A stretch of DNA of 64,000 nt from HKST-UBA85 sp035654775 (lineage in GTDB: Bacteria > Bacteroidota > Bacteroidia > Flavobacteriales > Flavobacteriaceae): contig DASRWB010000022.1 of assembly GCA_035654775.1 (NCBI GenBank), positions 1 to 64,000 on the forward strand. Direction: 5' to 3'. A program made the translations under genes and the position numbers. Shown piece by piece: positions 51,100-60,005 of this stretch. How positions within the stretch are numbered: the first letter of the stretch is position 1; each line of letters starts with the position of its first letter. Below the pieces are notes generated by a model, which saw nothing but the letters and a program-made list of their open reading frames with translations, was not told the origin of the DNA and made no database searches.

Positions 51100-52119
51100 T
51101 TATTCCAAAATACAATAGTCGCCAATGCTTACTTGTGAAAAATTGCCGTTATAGTGTACATGATTTCCTATCATTGCTTGTTCTAAGGTAGCATTTTTTA
51201 TATGTGTATGATTTTGAATTAAGCTATTTTTAACGTTACTGTTTTCTATCACCGTGTTGTTTCCTATCGAAACATAAGGTCCGATTTGGGCGTTTTTTAA
51301 AACCACGTTGTCTCCTATAAAGCAAGGTTCTATAATTTTAGCATTTTCAATCACTACGCTTTTGGAAATCAATTGTTCTTTTTTGTCCTCATTCAGAAAA
51401 CGAAGCATTTTTGCATTTGTTTCAACGGTTACTGTTTTATTTCCGCAATCCATCCAGTGTGCTACGGTTCCGGTTTTAAAAATTCTGCCTTCGGCTATCA
51501 TACGTTTTATTCCGTCGTTGATTTGATATTCGCCGCCGTTGGTTATGTTCTGGTCTAATACTTCTTGTAATTTATTTTTAAGTACAGCTATCTCTTTAAA
51601 GTAATAAATTCCGATAACAGCCTGATTGCTTACAAAGTGTGTTGGTTTTTCTACAAGTTCTGTTATTTCTTTTTTCTTGTTCATTTTCACTACACCATAG
51701 GCTTCGGGGTTTTCTACTTCTTTTGTCCAAATTACGGCGTCGGCATCGGTGTCTAATGTAAAATTTGCCCGGATAAGTGTATCGGCATAGGCTACTACTG
51801 CCGGACCTGACAATGAGTCTTTTGCACACATAATAGCGTGTCCGGTGCCAAGCGGCTGGTCTTGCCTGTATATGGTGGCTTTAGCTCCTAAACCGGTTGC
51901 CAGATGTTGCAAGCTTTTTACAACATCTTCTCCAAAAAAAGCCTCTTCACCCAGTATAAATGCAATTTCATTTATAGGTTGTTTTAACACGCCGGCTATG
52001 TCTTGAACCAGCCTGTGTACTATGGGTTTTCCTGCTACGGGTATTAAGGGTTTGGGTACGGTTAATGTATGGGGTCTTAACCGAGAGCCTCGTCCTGCCA
52101 TGGGAACAATTATCTTCAT
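51100..52119 (-). CDS. sugar-phosphate nucleotidyltransferase
   Basis: 339 residues. An N-terminal nucleotidyltransferase domain with the signature MAGRGSRLRPHTLTVPKPLIPVAGKP is followed by a C-terminal left-handed beta-helix (IENAKIIEPCFIGDNVVLKNAQIGPYVSIGNNTVI) of hexapeptide repeats. It makes an NDP-sugar (glucose-1-phosphate thymidylyl- or mannose-1-phosphate guanylyl-type). Specificity cannot be read from sequence. It lies between dut and the TPR gene, and a flippase is close, so surface polysaccharide is a plausible destination. Confidence 0.92.
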   Translation of the reverse strand: MKIIVPMAGRGSRLRPHTLTVPKPLIPVAGKPIVHRLVQDIAGVLKQPINEIAFILGEEAFFGEDVVKSLQHLATGLGAKATIYRQDQPLGTGHAIMCAKDSLSGPAVVAYADTLIRANFTLDTDADAVIWTKEVENPEAYGVVKMNKKKEITELVEKPTHFVSNQAVIGIYYFKEIAVLKNKLQEVLDQNITNGGEYQINDGIKRMIAEGRIFKTGTVAHWMDCGNKTVTVETNAKMLRFLNEDKKEQLISKSVVIENAKIIEPCFIGDNVVLKNAQIGPYVSIGNNTVIENSNVKNSLIQNHTHIKNATLEQAMIGNHVHYNGNFSQVSIGDYCILE

Positions 52120-52194
52120 CTATTTTTTGAAAACCTAATCCTAAGGAAAGATTTTATTTTTTAGGGTTAAACTGTTTTTTTTTGTTGCAATTGA

Positions 52195-52629
52195 TTACTT
52201 TACTCCGGTACTGCCAAAACCGCCTTCACCTCGAGAGGTTTCAGAGAGCGTTTCCACTTCTTGCCATTGGGCGCGCTCGTGTTTGGCTATTATCAGTTGG
52301 GCAATTCGTTCACCATTATTTATGGTAAATTCTTCGTTGGATAAATTTACCAAAATCACTCCAATTTCTCCTCTGTAATCTGCATCTATGGTTCCGGGTG
52401 CATTCAGTACTGTAATTCCTTTTTTAGCTGCCAAACCACTTCTTGGTCGAACCTGCGCTTCAAAACCTATGGGCAGCTCAATAAACAATCCTGTGCCAAC
52501 AATAGTGCGCTCGAGTGGTTTTAGCGTTCTGGGTTCTGATAAATTTGCACGTAAATCCATTCCTGCCGAGGCAATAGTTTCATAGTGTGGTAAAGCGTGG
52601 TTGGATTTATTGATTATTTTAATGTTCAT
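52195..52629 (-). CDS. dut: dUTP diphosphatase
   Basis: 144-residue trimeric dUTPase. The five motifs are visible: AGMDLRANL, PRSGLAAKKG, NAPGTIDADYRGEIGV, GERIAQLII and the C-terminal RGEGGFGSTG. It hydrolyses dUTP to dUMP and PPi. It starts 3 nt after the flippase gene. Confidence 0.97.
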   Translation of the reverse strand: MNIKIINKSNHALPHYETIASAGMDLRANLSEPRTLKPLERTIVGTGLFIELPIGFEAQVRPRSGLAAKKGITVLNAPGTIDADYRGEIGVILVNLSNEEFTINNGERIAQLIIAKHERAQWQEVETLSETSRGEGGFGSTGVK

Positions 52630-52632
52630 TGT

Positions 52633-54093
52633 TTAACTTTTTATATACTGTTTTATTTCTTTTATTTCTACAACAAAAACTCCTGTTAAAAATATTCCTA
52701 ATAAAAGTAATTGTACACCAAATTGGTTTTCAAATGTATAAAATGACACCCAAGAAAAGGCAATAGAAACGATTAAGTAACTAACAATTTTTTTTACGTT
52801 ATACGGTATAGGATAGTATTTTCTTCCCAAAAAAAAGGATGTTAGCATCATAGCACTATAGGCTGCTAAGGTAGCAATGGCCGAGCCTTTGTAGCTCATA
52901 ATAGGGATAAGCCAAAAATTTAGTCCCAGTGTGATTATGGCGCCAAGTAGTGAAATATATCCGCCTATTTTTGTTTTGTCTGTGATTTTATACCAAACCG
53001 AAAGATTGTGGTAAATTCCTAAGCATAAATTTGCCAGAAGAATGATAGGAACAATCCACATGGCTTCCCAGTAAGCGTCACTTCTAACTATGATTGGTTT
53101 TATTATATCTGCAAAAACCACGACAGTAACCAAGATTACACACCCAAAAACAACAAAAAACTCCAGTATTTTCGCATAGTTCTTTTGTGGACTTGTAGTT
53201 CTTGCATGACTAAAAAAATAGGGTTCAATCCCCAACTTAAATGCCGTAGCAAAAAGGGTCATAAACAAGGCCAGTTTATAACAAGCTGAATACATCCCTA
53301 TTTCTGTCTCTGCTATGTCAGCCGGCAACAGTTTGTCTAATAAAATTCTGTCAAAGGTTTCGTTTATGGAAAACGCCACGCCGGCAATTAGTACCGGTGT
53401 AGCATACTTCATCATTTCTTTCCAAAGCCTCTTGTCAAACTTAAGTTTCAGTTTACCGTAAAATGGTATCATAAACAGCAAAGTCATCAAACTGGCTATG
53501 AGATTAGCTATAAAAATATAAGTGATTTCTGAATTGGGGCTGTAAATAGCGTTCAGTATATTGTTGTTTTCGGCTAAGTCTTTTAAAAAAATCAGGAAAA
53601 AAATGTTGAACCCCAGGTTTATGGAGACATTTAAAATTTTGATTATGGCATAACGAACAGGCTTTTGGGTAGCTCTTAGCCACGCAAAAGGGATAATAAC
53701 CAGCGCGTCTAAGAATAAAATCCATACCACCAAATGAATATATTTCACATCAATTCCCGTAAGTCCGGCTATTTGATATTGAAAGAGTAAGCCGAGTATT
53801 AAAAATCCAACTGATGAAACCAACAACGAAATGCTAGACGTATTTATAACACTTTGTTTATTTTCATTTTTATTGTAAAACCTAAAGAAAGCCGTTTCCA
53901 TTCCGTAAGCTAAAATCACATTAAACAAAACGAAATATGAAAATATTATAGATACTTCGCCATATTCGGCCGGCGAAGGAAGTATACTTGGGTCTGTATA
54001 GAGTGGCACTAATAGAAAACTAAGCATTCTAGGTAAAACCGTGGCCAAACCGTAAATGAAAGTTTGTTTAAAAAGTATTTTGAAAGCGCTCAA
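52633..54093 (-). CDS. polysaccharide flippase (Wzx/MVF type)
   Basis: 486-residue membrane protein with about 14 TM segments and the family opening FKQTFIYGLATVLPRMLSFLLVPLYT. It belongs to the polysaccharide-biosynthesis flippases (MOP superfamily) that move undecaprenyl-linked oligosaccharide to the periplasm. No glycosyltransferases are adjacent, so the substrate is unknown. It is upstream of dut. Confidence 0.92.
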   Translation of the reverse strand: MSAFKILFKQTFIYGLATVLPRMLSFLLVPLYTDPSILPSPAEYGEVSIIFSYFVLFNVILAYGMETAFFRFYNKNENKQSVINTSSISLLVSSVGFLILGLLFQYQIAGLTGIDVKYIHLVVWILFLDALVIIPFAWLRATQKPVRYAIIKILNVSINLGFNIFFLIFLKDLAENNNILNAIYSPNSEITYIFIANLIASLMTLLFMIPFYGKLKLKFDKRLWKEMMKYATPVLIAGVAFSINETFDRILLDKLLPADIAETEIGMYSACYKLALFMTLFATAFKLGIEPYFFSHARTTSPQKNYAKILEFFVVFGCVILVTVVVFADIIKPIIVRSDAYWEAMWIVPIILLANLCLGIYHNLSVWYKITDKTKIGGYISLLGAIITLGLNFWLIPIMSYKGSAIATLAAYSAMMLTSFFLGRKYYPIPYNVKKIVSYLIVSIAFSWVSFYTFENQFGVQLLLLGIFLTGVFVVEIKEIKQYIKS

Positions 54094-54149
54094 TAAAACT
54101 AATTTTTATGCTGTTAAAAATACACTTTTAAAAATGGATGTGCAATGAA

Positions 54150-54179
54150 AATAAAAAGCCTCACAAAAAGTGAAGCTTT
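54150..54179 (-). terminator. terminator of the atp operon
   Basis: AAAGC-TCAC / GTGA-GCTTT with bulged C/A and an AAAAA loop. On the minus strand it is followed by TTTTTATTTT, 46 nt after the atpG stop codon. Confidence 0.75.
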
Positions 54180-54224
54180 CTATAATGTATTGTATCAAGT
54201 AAAGTCTATGTAACGCCCGACGTG

Positions 54225-55082
54225 TTATCCGTTTAGGGCTTCAGCACCACCAACAATTTCGAGTATCTCATTGGTAATAGCTGCCTGTCTGGCTTTGTTA
54301 TAAGTCAACTTTAGTTGGTCTCTTAACTCTGTAGCGTTGTCTGTAGCTTTATGCATAGCTGTCATTCGTGCACCATGCTCGCTGGCAAAACTGTCTCTTA
54401 TTGCTTTATAGAGTTGTGTTTTTAATGATTTAGGTATCAATTGGGCTACGATTTCTATTTTTGACGGTTCAAAAATATAGTCCAGATTTACATTTTTTTC
54501 TGAAGTAACCGGCACCACGGGCAAAAACTGCTCAATCATTACTTCTTGTGTGGCTGCATTTTTAAATCTATTGTATACCAATTCAATTTTATCAAACTGA
54601 CCTTCTGTGAATTTATCCATTAACAACTGAGCAATTTCGGCTACATTCTCAAAGGTTAATTCCTCATAAACTTCGCTCTTGTTGGCAATAACTTTTTGGG
54701 TCTTTTTAAAGGCGTCATTGGCTTTTTTGCCTATGGCCAAATAAGAGACTTCTTTTCCGGAATACACTTTTGTAAGTCTGGAAACTTCTTTTATAATGTT
54801 TGAGTTAAACGCTCCACACAGGCCTCGGTTTGAGGTAATGGCAACAATAAGTATTTTGTTTTCAGGTCTTTGTTCTGCAAATTTACTTCCTGAATCTGCA
54901 TCTAATGTGGCGCTTAAGGCTTGTAATAGTTCGGTTAACTTATCTGCGTATGGACGCATTGCGGTAATAGCATCTTGTGCTTTCTTCAACTTTGCTGCCG
55001 AAACCATTTTCATGGCACTGGTTATTTGCATGGTAGAAGATACCGATGATATTCTATTACGTATTTCTTTTAAGTTTGCCAT
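54225..55082 (-). CDS. atpG: ATP synthase F1 subunit gamma
   Basis: About 285 residues from the ATG at 55082 (MANLKEIRNRISSVSSTMQITSAMKM, the conserved start). The upstream in-frame extension to 55136 overlaps an inverted repeat and is not used. It forms the central rotor shaft. The C-terminal helix (ITNEILEIVGGAEALNG) is intact. It is last in the atp operon, so the beta and epsilon subunit genes (atpD, atpC) are not here. Confidence 0.97.
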   Translation of the reverse strand: MANLKEIRNRISSVSSTMQITSAMKMVSAAKLKKAQDAITAMRPYADKLTELLQALSATLDADSGSKFAEQRPENKILIVAITSNRGLCGAFNSNIIKEVSRLTKVYSGKEVSYLAIGKKANDAFKKTQKVIANKSEVYEELTFENVAEIAQLLMDKFTEGQFDKIELVYNRFKNAATQEVMIEQFLPVVPVTSEKNVNLDYIFEPSKIEIVAQLIPKSLKTQLYKAIRDSFASEHGARMTAMHKATDNATELRDQLKLTYNKARQAAITNEILEIVGGAEALNG

Positions 55083-55109
55083 ATTTTGGTATTTAGTATT
55101 GAGTATTTC

Positions 55110-55140
55110 AGTAGTGAACCATAAGGTATGGTTCACTACT
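55110..55140. repeat. 14-bp perfect inverted repeat between atpA and atpG
   Basis: AGTAGTGAACCATA / TATGGTTCACTACT around a 3-nt loop. In the mRNA it is a strong hairpin with no following U-tract, so it is more likely a processing or stability element, or a small dispersed palindrome, than a terminator. Confidence 0.85.
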
Positions 55141-55158
55141 CAGCACTAAAACTCTTTA

Positions 55159-56736
55159 TTAAACATATTTTTCAGAAAGTTCTTTGGCCACTGTCGTCAA
55201 AGTATCTGTAACTTCTTCGGTTAAGTTTCCGGCTTTAAGTGTGTCTAAAATATTTCTGTGTTTTGCTTTTAAGAATTCCAAATAATCTCTTTCAAATTCT
55301 TTCACTTTTTCCACGGGAACGTTGCGCAACAGGTTTTTAGACCCAGCATAAATAATGGCAATTTGGTCTTCAACGGTAAACGGATCGTTTTGTGCCTGTT
55401 TTAAAATTTCAACATTTCGTTTTCCTTTTTCTATTACGTTTAGGGTAGCGGCATCAAGGTCTGAACCAAACTTGGCAAAGGCTTCCAATTCGCGGAATTG
55501 TGCCTGGTCAAGTTTTAATGTTCCGGCTACTTTTTTCATCGATTTAATTTGTGCCGAACCTCCTACTCGCGATACCGAAATACCTACGTTAATTGCCGGA
55601 CGTACTCCGGAGTTAAACAGGTCGGACTCTAAGAAAATTTGTCCGTCGGTAATCGAGATAACGTTTGTCGGGATATATGCTGATACGTCTCCGGCCTGGG
55701 TTTCAATAATAGGCAGTGCCGTAAGCGAACCTCCACCTTTAACTATTGGTTTTAAGGCTTCCGGAAGATCGTTCATGTTTTTTGCAATACTGTCATCATT
55801 AATCACTTTTGCTGAACGCTCCAGTAACCTTGAGTGTAAATAGAAAACGTCTCCGGGATAGGCTTCACGTCCCGGTGGACGACGTAGCAATAACGATACC
55901 TCACGGTAAGCTACGGCTTGCTTTGACAAATCGTCATAAACGATAAGTGCCGGACGGCCTGTGTCACGGAAATATTCTCCAATAGCGGCACCGGCAAACG
56001 GAGCATAAACCTGCATTGGCGCCGGATCGGATGCGTTTGCTGCAACAATCACGGTATAGGCTAAAGCTCCTTTATCTTCTAGGGTTTTTGCAATGTTTGC
56101 TACTGTAGAAGCTTTTTGTCCTACAGCCACATATATACAAAATACAGGTTCTCCTGCATCATAAAATTCTTTTTGGTTCAAGATGGTGTCAATACAAACT
56201 GTGGTTTTTCCGGTTTGACGGTCACCAATAACAAGCTCTCGCTGTCCACGGCCTACGGGAATCATCGCGTCAATAGACTTAATCCCTGTTTGCAGTGGCT
56301 CGTTAACCGGTTGACGGTAGATAACTCCGGGAGCTTTACGCTCTAATGGCATTTCATAAAGTTTTCCACCAATAGGTCCTTTCCCGTCAATGGGATTTCC
56401 AAGGGTGTCTACCACACGACCCACCATTTCTTCTCCAACTTTGATGGAGGCAATTCGTTCGGTGCGCTTTACTGTAGCTCCTTCTTTGATTTCTTTTGAA
56501 GGACCTAACAATACCACACCAACGTTGTCTTCTTCTAGGTTTAATACAATACCTTCAAGTCCGTTGTCAAATTCTACTAACTCGCCATACTGTGCGTTTG
56601 ATAATCCGTATACACGGGCAATACCATCACCTACGGTTAGTACTGTTCCTACTTCATCCAATGAGGCACTTGCTTCAAATCCTGCAAGTTGTTGCTTTAA
56701 AATTGCTGATATTTCAGCGGGTTTTACTTCTGCCAT
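55159..56736 (-). CDS. atpA: ATP synthase F1 subunit alpha
   Basis: 525 residues, the usual alpha length. The P-loop is GDRQTGKT, and VGRVVDTLGNPIDGKGP and the ATPase alpha/beta signature (PAINVGISVSRVGGSAQ) are present. It is the non-catalytic nucleotide-binding subunit of F1. It follows atpH by 50 nt and is separated from atpG by a hairpin. Confidence 0.98.
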   Translation of the reverse strand: MAEVKPAEISAILKQQLAGFEASASLDEVGTVLTVGDGIARVYGLSNAQYGELVEFDNGLEGIVLNLEEDNVGVVLLGPSKEIKEGATVKRTERIASIKVGEEMVGRVVDTLGNPIDGKGPIGGKLYEMPLERKAPGVIYRQPVNEPLQTGIKSIDAMIPVGRGQRELVIGDRQTGKTTVCIDTILNQKEFYDAGEPVFCIYVAVGQKASTVANIAKTLEDKGALAYTVIVAANASDPAPMQVYAPFAGAAIGEYFRDTGRPALIVYDDLSKQAVAYREVSLLLRRPPGREAYPGDVFYLHSRLLERSAKVINDDSIAKNMNDLPEALKPIVKGGGSLTALPIIETQAGDVSAYIPTNVISITDGQIFLESDLFNSGVRPAINVGISVSRVGGSAQIKSMKKVAGTLKLDQAQFRELEAFAKFGSDLDAATLNVIEKGKRNVEILKQAQNDPFTVEDQIAIIYAGSKNLLRNVPVEKVKEFERDYLEFLKAKHRNILDTLKAGNLTEEVTDTLTTVAKELSEKYV

Positions 56737-56786
56737 CTTTATTTAGATATTAGCTGTCAGGAATAAAATACTTTTCCTGACTAATT

Positions 56787-57323
56787 TTAGTTTAATGTAA
56801 ATTCTCTTTTCAGTTTGTTTAATTTGCTTGCAATGCTCGCGTTGTATTGCTTGTCTCCAACCCGTAATATAAAACCTCCTAAGATAGTTTCATCTATTAC
56901 ATTGTGAAGCTCCACACTTTTACTGGTTAGTTCTTTTACTTTTGCCAGCACTTTTATTTCCATTTCGTTTGTCATGGGAACGGCGGTTGTTACAGTAGCT
57001 GTTTCTTTTCCTGTTTGAATGTCAAAAAGCTGACTGTATTTGGCGGCCACCGTTTCCAGGATGTCTATGCGCTTATTATCCGTAAGCAGGTTAAACAAGC
57101 TTTTGCTCAATGGCTGTATTGTAGTAAATACTTTATGAAGAATTTCTTTTTTTTCTTCCCCTTTTACTACTGCATTTTTTAAAACCATTGCCAATTCGTT
57201 GTGTTCGGCTATCGTGTTTACGATAAACTTCATGTCTTTCTGGATTGCTTCAGCCTGTTGCTGCTCATTGGCTAGGGCCAACAATGCTTTTGCGTAACGA
57301 ATAGCTGCTCTACTTTCTGACAT
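56787..57323 (-). CDS. atpH: ATP synthase F1 subunit delta
   Basis: 178-residue OSCP/delta subunit (SRAAIRYAKALLALANEQ at the start, LGGFILRVGDKQYNASI near the end). It joins the peripheral stalk to the F1 head. It lies 5 nt after atpF. Confidence 0.96.
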   Translation of the reverse strand: MSESRAAIRYAKALLALANEQQQAEAIQKDMKFIVNTIAEHNELAMVLKNAVVKGEEKKEILHKVFTTIQPLSKSLFNLLTDNKRIDILETVAAKYSQLFDIQTGKETATVTTAVPMTNEMEIKVLAKVKELTSKSVELHNVIDETILGGFILRVGDKQYNASIASKLNKLKREFTLN

Positions 57324-57328
57324 AGCAA

Positions 57329-57829
57329 TTAGTTTAACTTAGCTTCGCCTAACATAGACTCAACTAATTTCATTTGTTTTTCTTTATTTGACAGTTCTTC
57401 GCGAACTACCTTTTCGGCAATTTCTATGGAAAGGCTGGCTACCTGTGATTTAAGTTCTGCAATGGCGGCTTTTTTTTCAGTTTCAATAGCTGCCTGAGCC
57501 TGAACTATTAGCTTGTTTGCTTGTTCTTTGGCTTCGCCTTTGGCATCTTCAATCATCTTGTTTTTTACTTCGCGCGCTTCTTTAAGCATAGCTTCGCGTT
57601 CGGCTCGTGCTTCTTTTAAAAGCTTTTCGTTGTCCGCCTGAAGATTTTCCATTTCTCTTCGGGCTTTATCTGCAGAGTCTAAGGCGTTTTTAATACCTTC
57701 TTCTCTTTCATTTACCGCGTTAAGAATGGGCTTCCATGCAAATTTATGCAGCAAAAACAACAGGGCTAAAAACAAAACACTTTGCCAGAAAAACAAGCCT
57801 ATTGAAAATTCTCCTAATAATTTTTCCAT
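57329..57829 (-). CDS. atpF: ATP synthase F0 subunit b
   Basis: 166 residues. One N-terminal TM helix (about 8-27, IGLFFWQSVLFLALLFLLHK) is followed by a long charged coiled coil, forming the peripheral stalk. It is separated from atpE by 87 nt that hold a terminator-like hairpin. Confidence 0.96.
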   Translation of the reverse strand: MEKLLGEFSIGLFFWQSVLFLALLFLLHKFAWKPILNAVNEREEGIKNALDSADKARREMENLQADNEKLLKEARAEREAMLKEAREVKNKMIEDAKGEAKEQANKLIVQAQAAIETEKKAAIAELKSQVASLSIEIAEKVVREELSNKEKQMKLVESMLGEAKLN

Positions 57830-57868
57830 AACCTATATTAGTATTATCTCTTTTTACATTTTTAAATA

Positions 57869-57905
57869 AAAGCAATCTTGTAACCAACCGTTACAAGATT
57901 GCTTT
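57869..57905 (-). terminator. terminator/attenuator-like hairpin between atpE and atpF
   Basis: AAAGCAATCTTGTAAC / GTTACAAGATTGCTTT: 16-bp perfect arms, 5-nt loop, and on the minus strand a following TTTTATTT. It lies 12 nt after the atpE stop inside the operon. Partial termination or 3'-end protection here would raise subunit c over the downstream subunits. Confidence 0.8.
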
Positions 57906-57916
57906 GCGGTTTTTGA

Positions 57917-58108
57917 TTACACTGCGAATAACGCAGCAAATCCAATACCTTCAATTAAAGCAGCTGCAATAAGCATAGCCGTTTGGATTTTACCGTATGA
58001 TTCCGGTTGACGAGCGATAGCTTCCATTGCGGAACCACCGATCTTACCGATACCAATACCAACACCAATTACTACTAATCCTGCACCTACCATTACTGGA
58101 ATATCCAT
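57917..58108 (-). CDS. atpE: ATP synthase F0 subunit c
   Basis: 63 residues with two TM helices. The conserved polar loop is ARQPE (32-36), and the ion-carrying Glu53 is in ALIEGIGFAALF. The Na+-type ES/T...Y signature after Glu is absent, so the rotor should be H+-driven. It forms the membrane ring. Confidence 0.97.
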   Translation of the reverse strand: MDIPVMVGAGLVVIGVGIGIGKIGGSAMEAIARQPESYGKIQTAMLIAAALIEGIGFAALFAV

Positions 58109-58145
58109 AAAAATATATTTAAAAATTAAACATTCTATTTAAGTA

Positions 58146-59264
58146 TTACAAGTGTTGTATTTCGCCTTCATGCTCTTCTGAATGCTCGTGTGTCTCACTG
58201 GCAAACCCAAAATATAAGGCTGATAGCATGGTGAAAATATACGCTTGTAATAAGGCTACTAATAATTCTATTAAAGAAATGGCAAAGGCCAACCCAAACG
58301 ATAACGGGCTTCCTAACCAACTCTTAAAAATAAACATGAGTCCTATTAAACTCATTAATACTATATGTCCGGCTTTAATGTTTGCATACAGACGTATTAA
58401 CAAGGAAAAGGGTTTTATAAAAATACCTAATACCTCAATAGGTATAAGTATAATATACAAGGGAATTTTGGCAAACCAAGGCATGGAACTTCCCAATGGA
58501 TCAAAAATGTGTTTCCAGTAGTCTTTTGTTCCTGTAAAATTGGTTATAAAAAAAGTAATGAGCGCCAACGCCACGGTTACCGATATACTGTTGGTTACGT
58601 TTACACCCAGCGGAGTTAGCCCCAGCATATTTATAAACCAGATAAAGAAAAATACCGTTAACAAATATGGCATGTATTTTTTATACTGTGGCGCGCCAAT
58701 GTTTGGAATGGCTATGTCGTCTCTGATGTACAAAACAATAGGCTCAAAGAACCGGCCAACTCCTGTTGCAATACCTTTGTTTTTTTGATAGGATTTTGCC
58801 AATCCGCTAAACAACAAAAACATCAACAATCCCACTAAAAAAATAACCGCCACATTTTTTGTGATTGAAAAATCCAGGGGTTTTTCATTTGTAGGATGAT
58901 GTTCATCATTATAGGTTATTGTACCTTCGGCATCCGTTTTGTAGATTTTATTATGATACAGTTTGTAATAGTTTCCACCTTCTAAAACAACGGCATCTCC
59001 GTGTTTAAATTTGGCTGAAGAAAAAATCTTTAATCCCTCATCCCAAAGAATCACCGGAAGCGGAAAACCAACATGCACTTTTTCACCATTAGCATTGGTG
59101 TATGACGTTAAGGCAAAATCATGTGTATCTTGCAAGTGATGCTGAATATATTCTTTTATTTCAGCCTTTATATCTCCCTTTGCTTGTTCTTCTTTTCCAA
59201 AAGAAAAGAAGGAAACTAAAATTAATACAAGCGTACTGAATTTAACCGTTAGTTTTCTTTGCAT
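58146..59264 (-). CDS. atpB: ATP synthase F0 subunit a (long Bacteroidota form)
   Basis: 372 residues against about 250-270 in most bacteria. The extra ~125 N-terminal residues include a signal-like segment (1-22) and a soluble periplasmic domain, typical of Bacteroidota. The core carries the essential Arg in SLLIRLYANIKAGHIVLM. It forms the proton half-channels with the c ring. The His/Glu-rich tail (HEHSEEHEGE) is notable. A TACCTTTG box lies 35 nt upstream (59299-59306). Confidence 0.96.
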   Translation of the reverse strand: MQRKLTVKFSTLVLILVSFFSFGKEEQAKGDIKAEIKEYIQHHLQDTHDFALTSYTNANGEKVHVGFPLPVILWDEGLKIFSSAKFKHGDAVVLEGGNYYKLYHNKIYKTDAEGTITYNDEHHPTNEKPLDFSITKNVAVIFLVGLLMFLLFSGLAKSYQKNKGIATGVGRFFEPIVLYIRDDIAIPNIGAPQYKKYMPYLLTVFFFIWFINMLGLTPLGVNVTNSISVTVALALITFFITNFTGTKDYWKHIFDPLGSSMPWFAKIPLYIILIPIEVLGIFIKPFSLLIRLYANIKAGHIVLMSLIGLMFIFKSWLGSPLSFGLAFAISLIELLVALLQAYIFTMLSALYFGFASETHEHSEEHEGEIQHL

Positions 59265-59298
59265 ATTACTGTTTATAATAGTGGCCTAAAAATCGGTG

Positions 59299-59306
59299 CA
59301 AAGGTA
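59299..59306 (-). promoter_or_regulatory. promoter upstream of atpB
   Basis: TACCTTTG as the -7 box with TTG at 59324-59326 (minus strand, 17-nt gap). It can start the structural atp genes separately from the bactofilin-AtpZ part. Confidence 0.5.
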
Positions 59307-59382
59307 GGTTTTTCTTATTAAAACAAAAACAAAATTATATTTTATTTTACAGGGGAATTTTACAGTTATTTTTAGACTGTTT

Positions 59383-59769
59383 TCACTTTAAACTATTAAG
59401 CATTTTAGACAGGAATACGGTTTCTAAAATCAAGCTTATAGCATAGGGAATAAAAAATGCAGCAAATTCCAATTTGTCCATAACTCCGTCAGCTTTATAC
59501 ACAGGATAGAAAACAACAAAAAATACTACAAATTTTAAAGCGCTTCCGAAGAGAAACAGAAATCCCAACTGGGTTTGATATTTATTTTTAAGTGTGTAAA
59601 GCGTGGCAAAAATAATGATTGCCAACAACGCATTAAGTAGATATGCGACTATGATTTTGTTATCAAACAAGGGTAAGTTTTGTGCTTTTAAAATTAGCAT
59701 GTGAGCAGCAAAAACAGCCGCTAATACCATAACCACAAAGGCTGTAAAACGGGTAAGGCTTTGGTTCAT
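59383..59769 (-). CDS. DUF6168-like four-TM membrane protein (AtpI position)
   Basis: 128 residues with four TM segments (about 7-27, 38-60, 70-92, 103-123). It occupies the AtpI position between AtpZ and atpB and is one base from AtpZ (shared base 59769). Bacteroidota carry such a protein (DUF6168) before atpB. It may help assemble the c ring, like AtpI/UncI, but this is unproven. Confidence 0.7.
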   Translation of the reverse strand: MNQSLTRFTAFVVMVLAAVFAAHMLILKAQNLPLFDNKIIVAYLLNALLAIIIFATLYTLKNKYQTQLGFLFLFGSALKFVVFFVVFYPVYKADGVMDKLEFAAFFIPYAISLILETVFLSKMLNSLK

Positions 59770-60005
59770 TAATACTTTATTCTGTTTAACTGTTTAACCA
59801 CTACATATATGGCTAGCGCAACACCCAACAAAGTGCCTATAATAATAAACAATTTGTTCCCATTATTGTATTGACCGTCCAGCCATTTGCCAAGCTTAAC
59901 AAACAGGTATATAATAACGCCCATTTGAATGGCTATTCCCGAAAGAATAGCAACGTGTTTAAGCGGATTGTCCTTGTTCGGTTTTGGGTTGTTGTTTGGG
60001 CTCAA
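59769..60005 (-). CDS. AtpZ/AtpI family protein
   Basis: 78 residues with two TM segments (about 18-38 and 47-69) and the AtpZ pattern (LSGIAIQMGVIIYLFVKLGKWLD, LFIIIGTLLGVALAIYVVVKQL). It is linked to F1F0 synthase assembly or Mg2+/Ca2+ transport. The start is a TTG at 60005, since no in-frame ATG precedes the first TM. This places its first 16 codons inside the end of the bactofilin gene (47-nt overlap, different frame). Confidence 0.85.
   Translation of the reverse strand: MSPNNNPKPNKDNPLKHVAILSGIAIQMGVIIYLFVKLGKWLDGQYNNGNKLFIIIGTLLGVALAIYVVVKQLNRIKY

Noticed and set aside
55355..55843. 162-codon plus-strand ORF
   Set aside because: Antisense to atpA, a certain gene.
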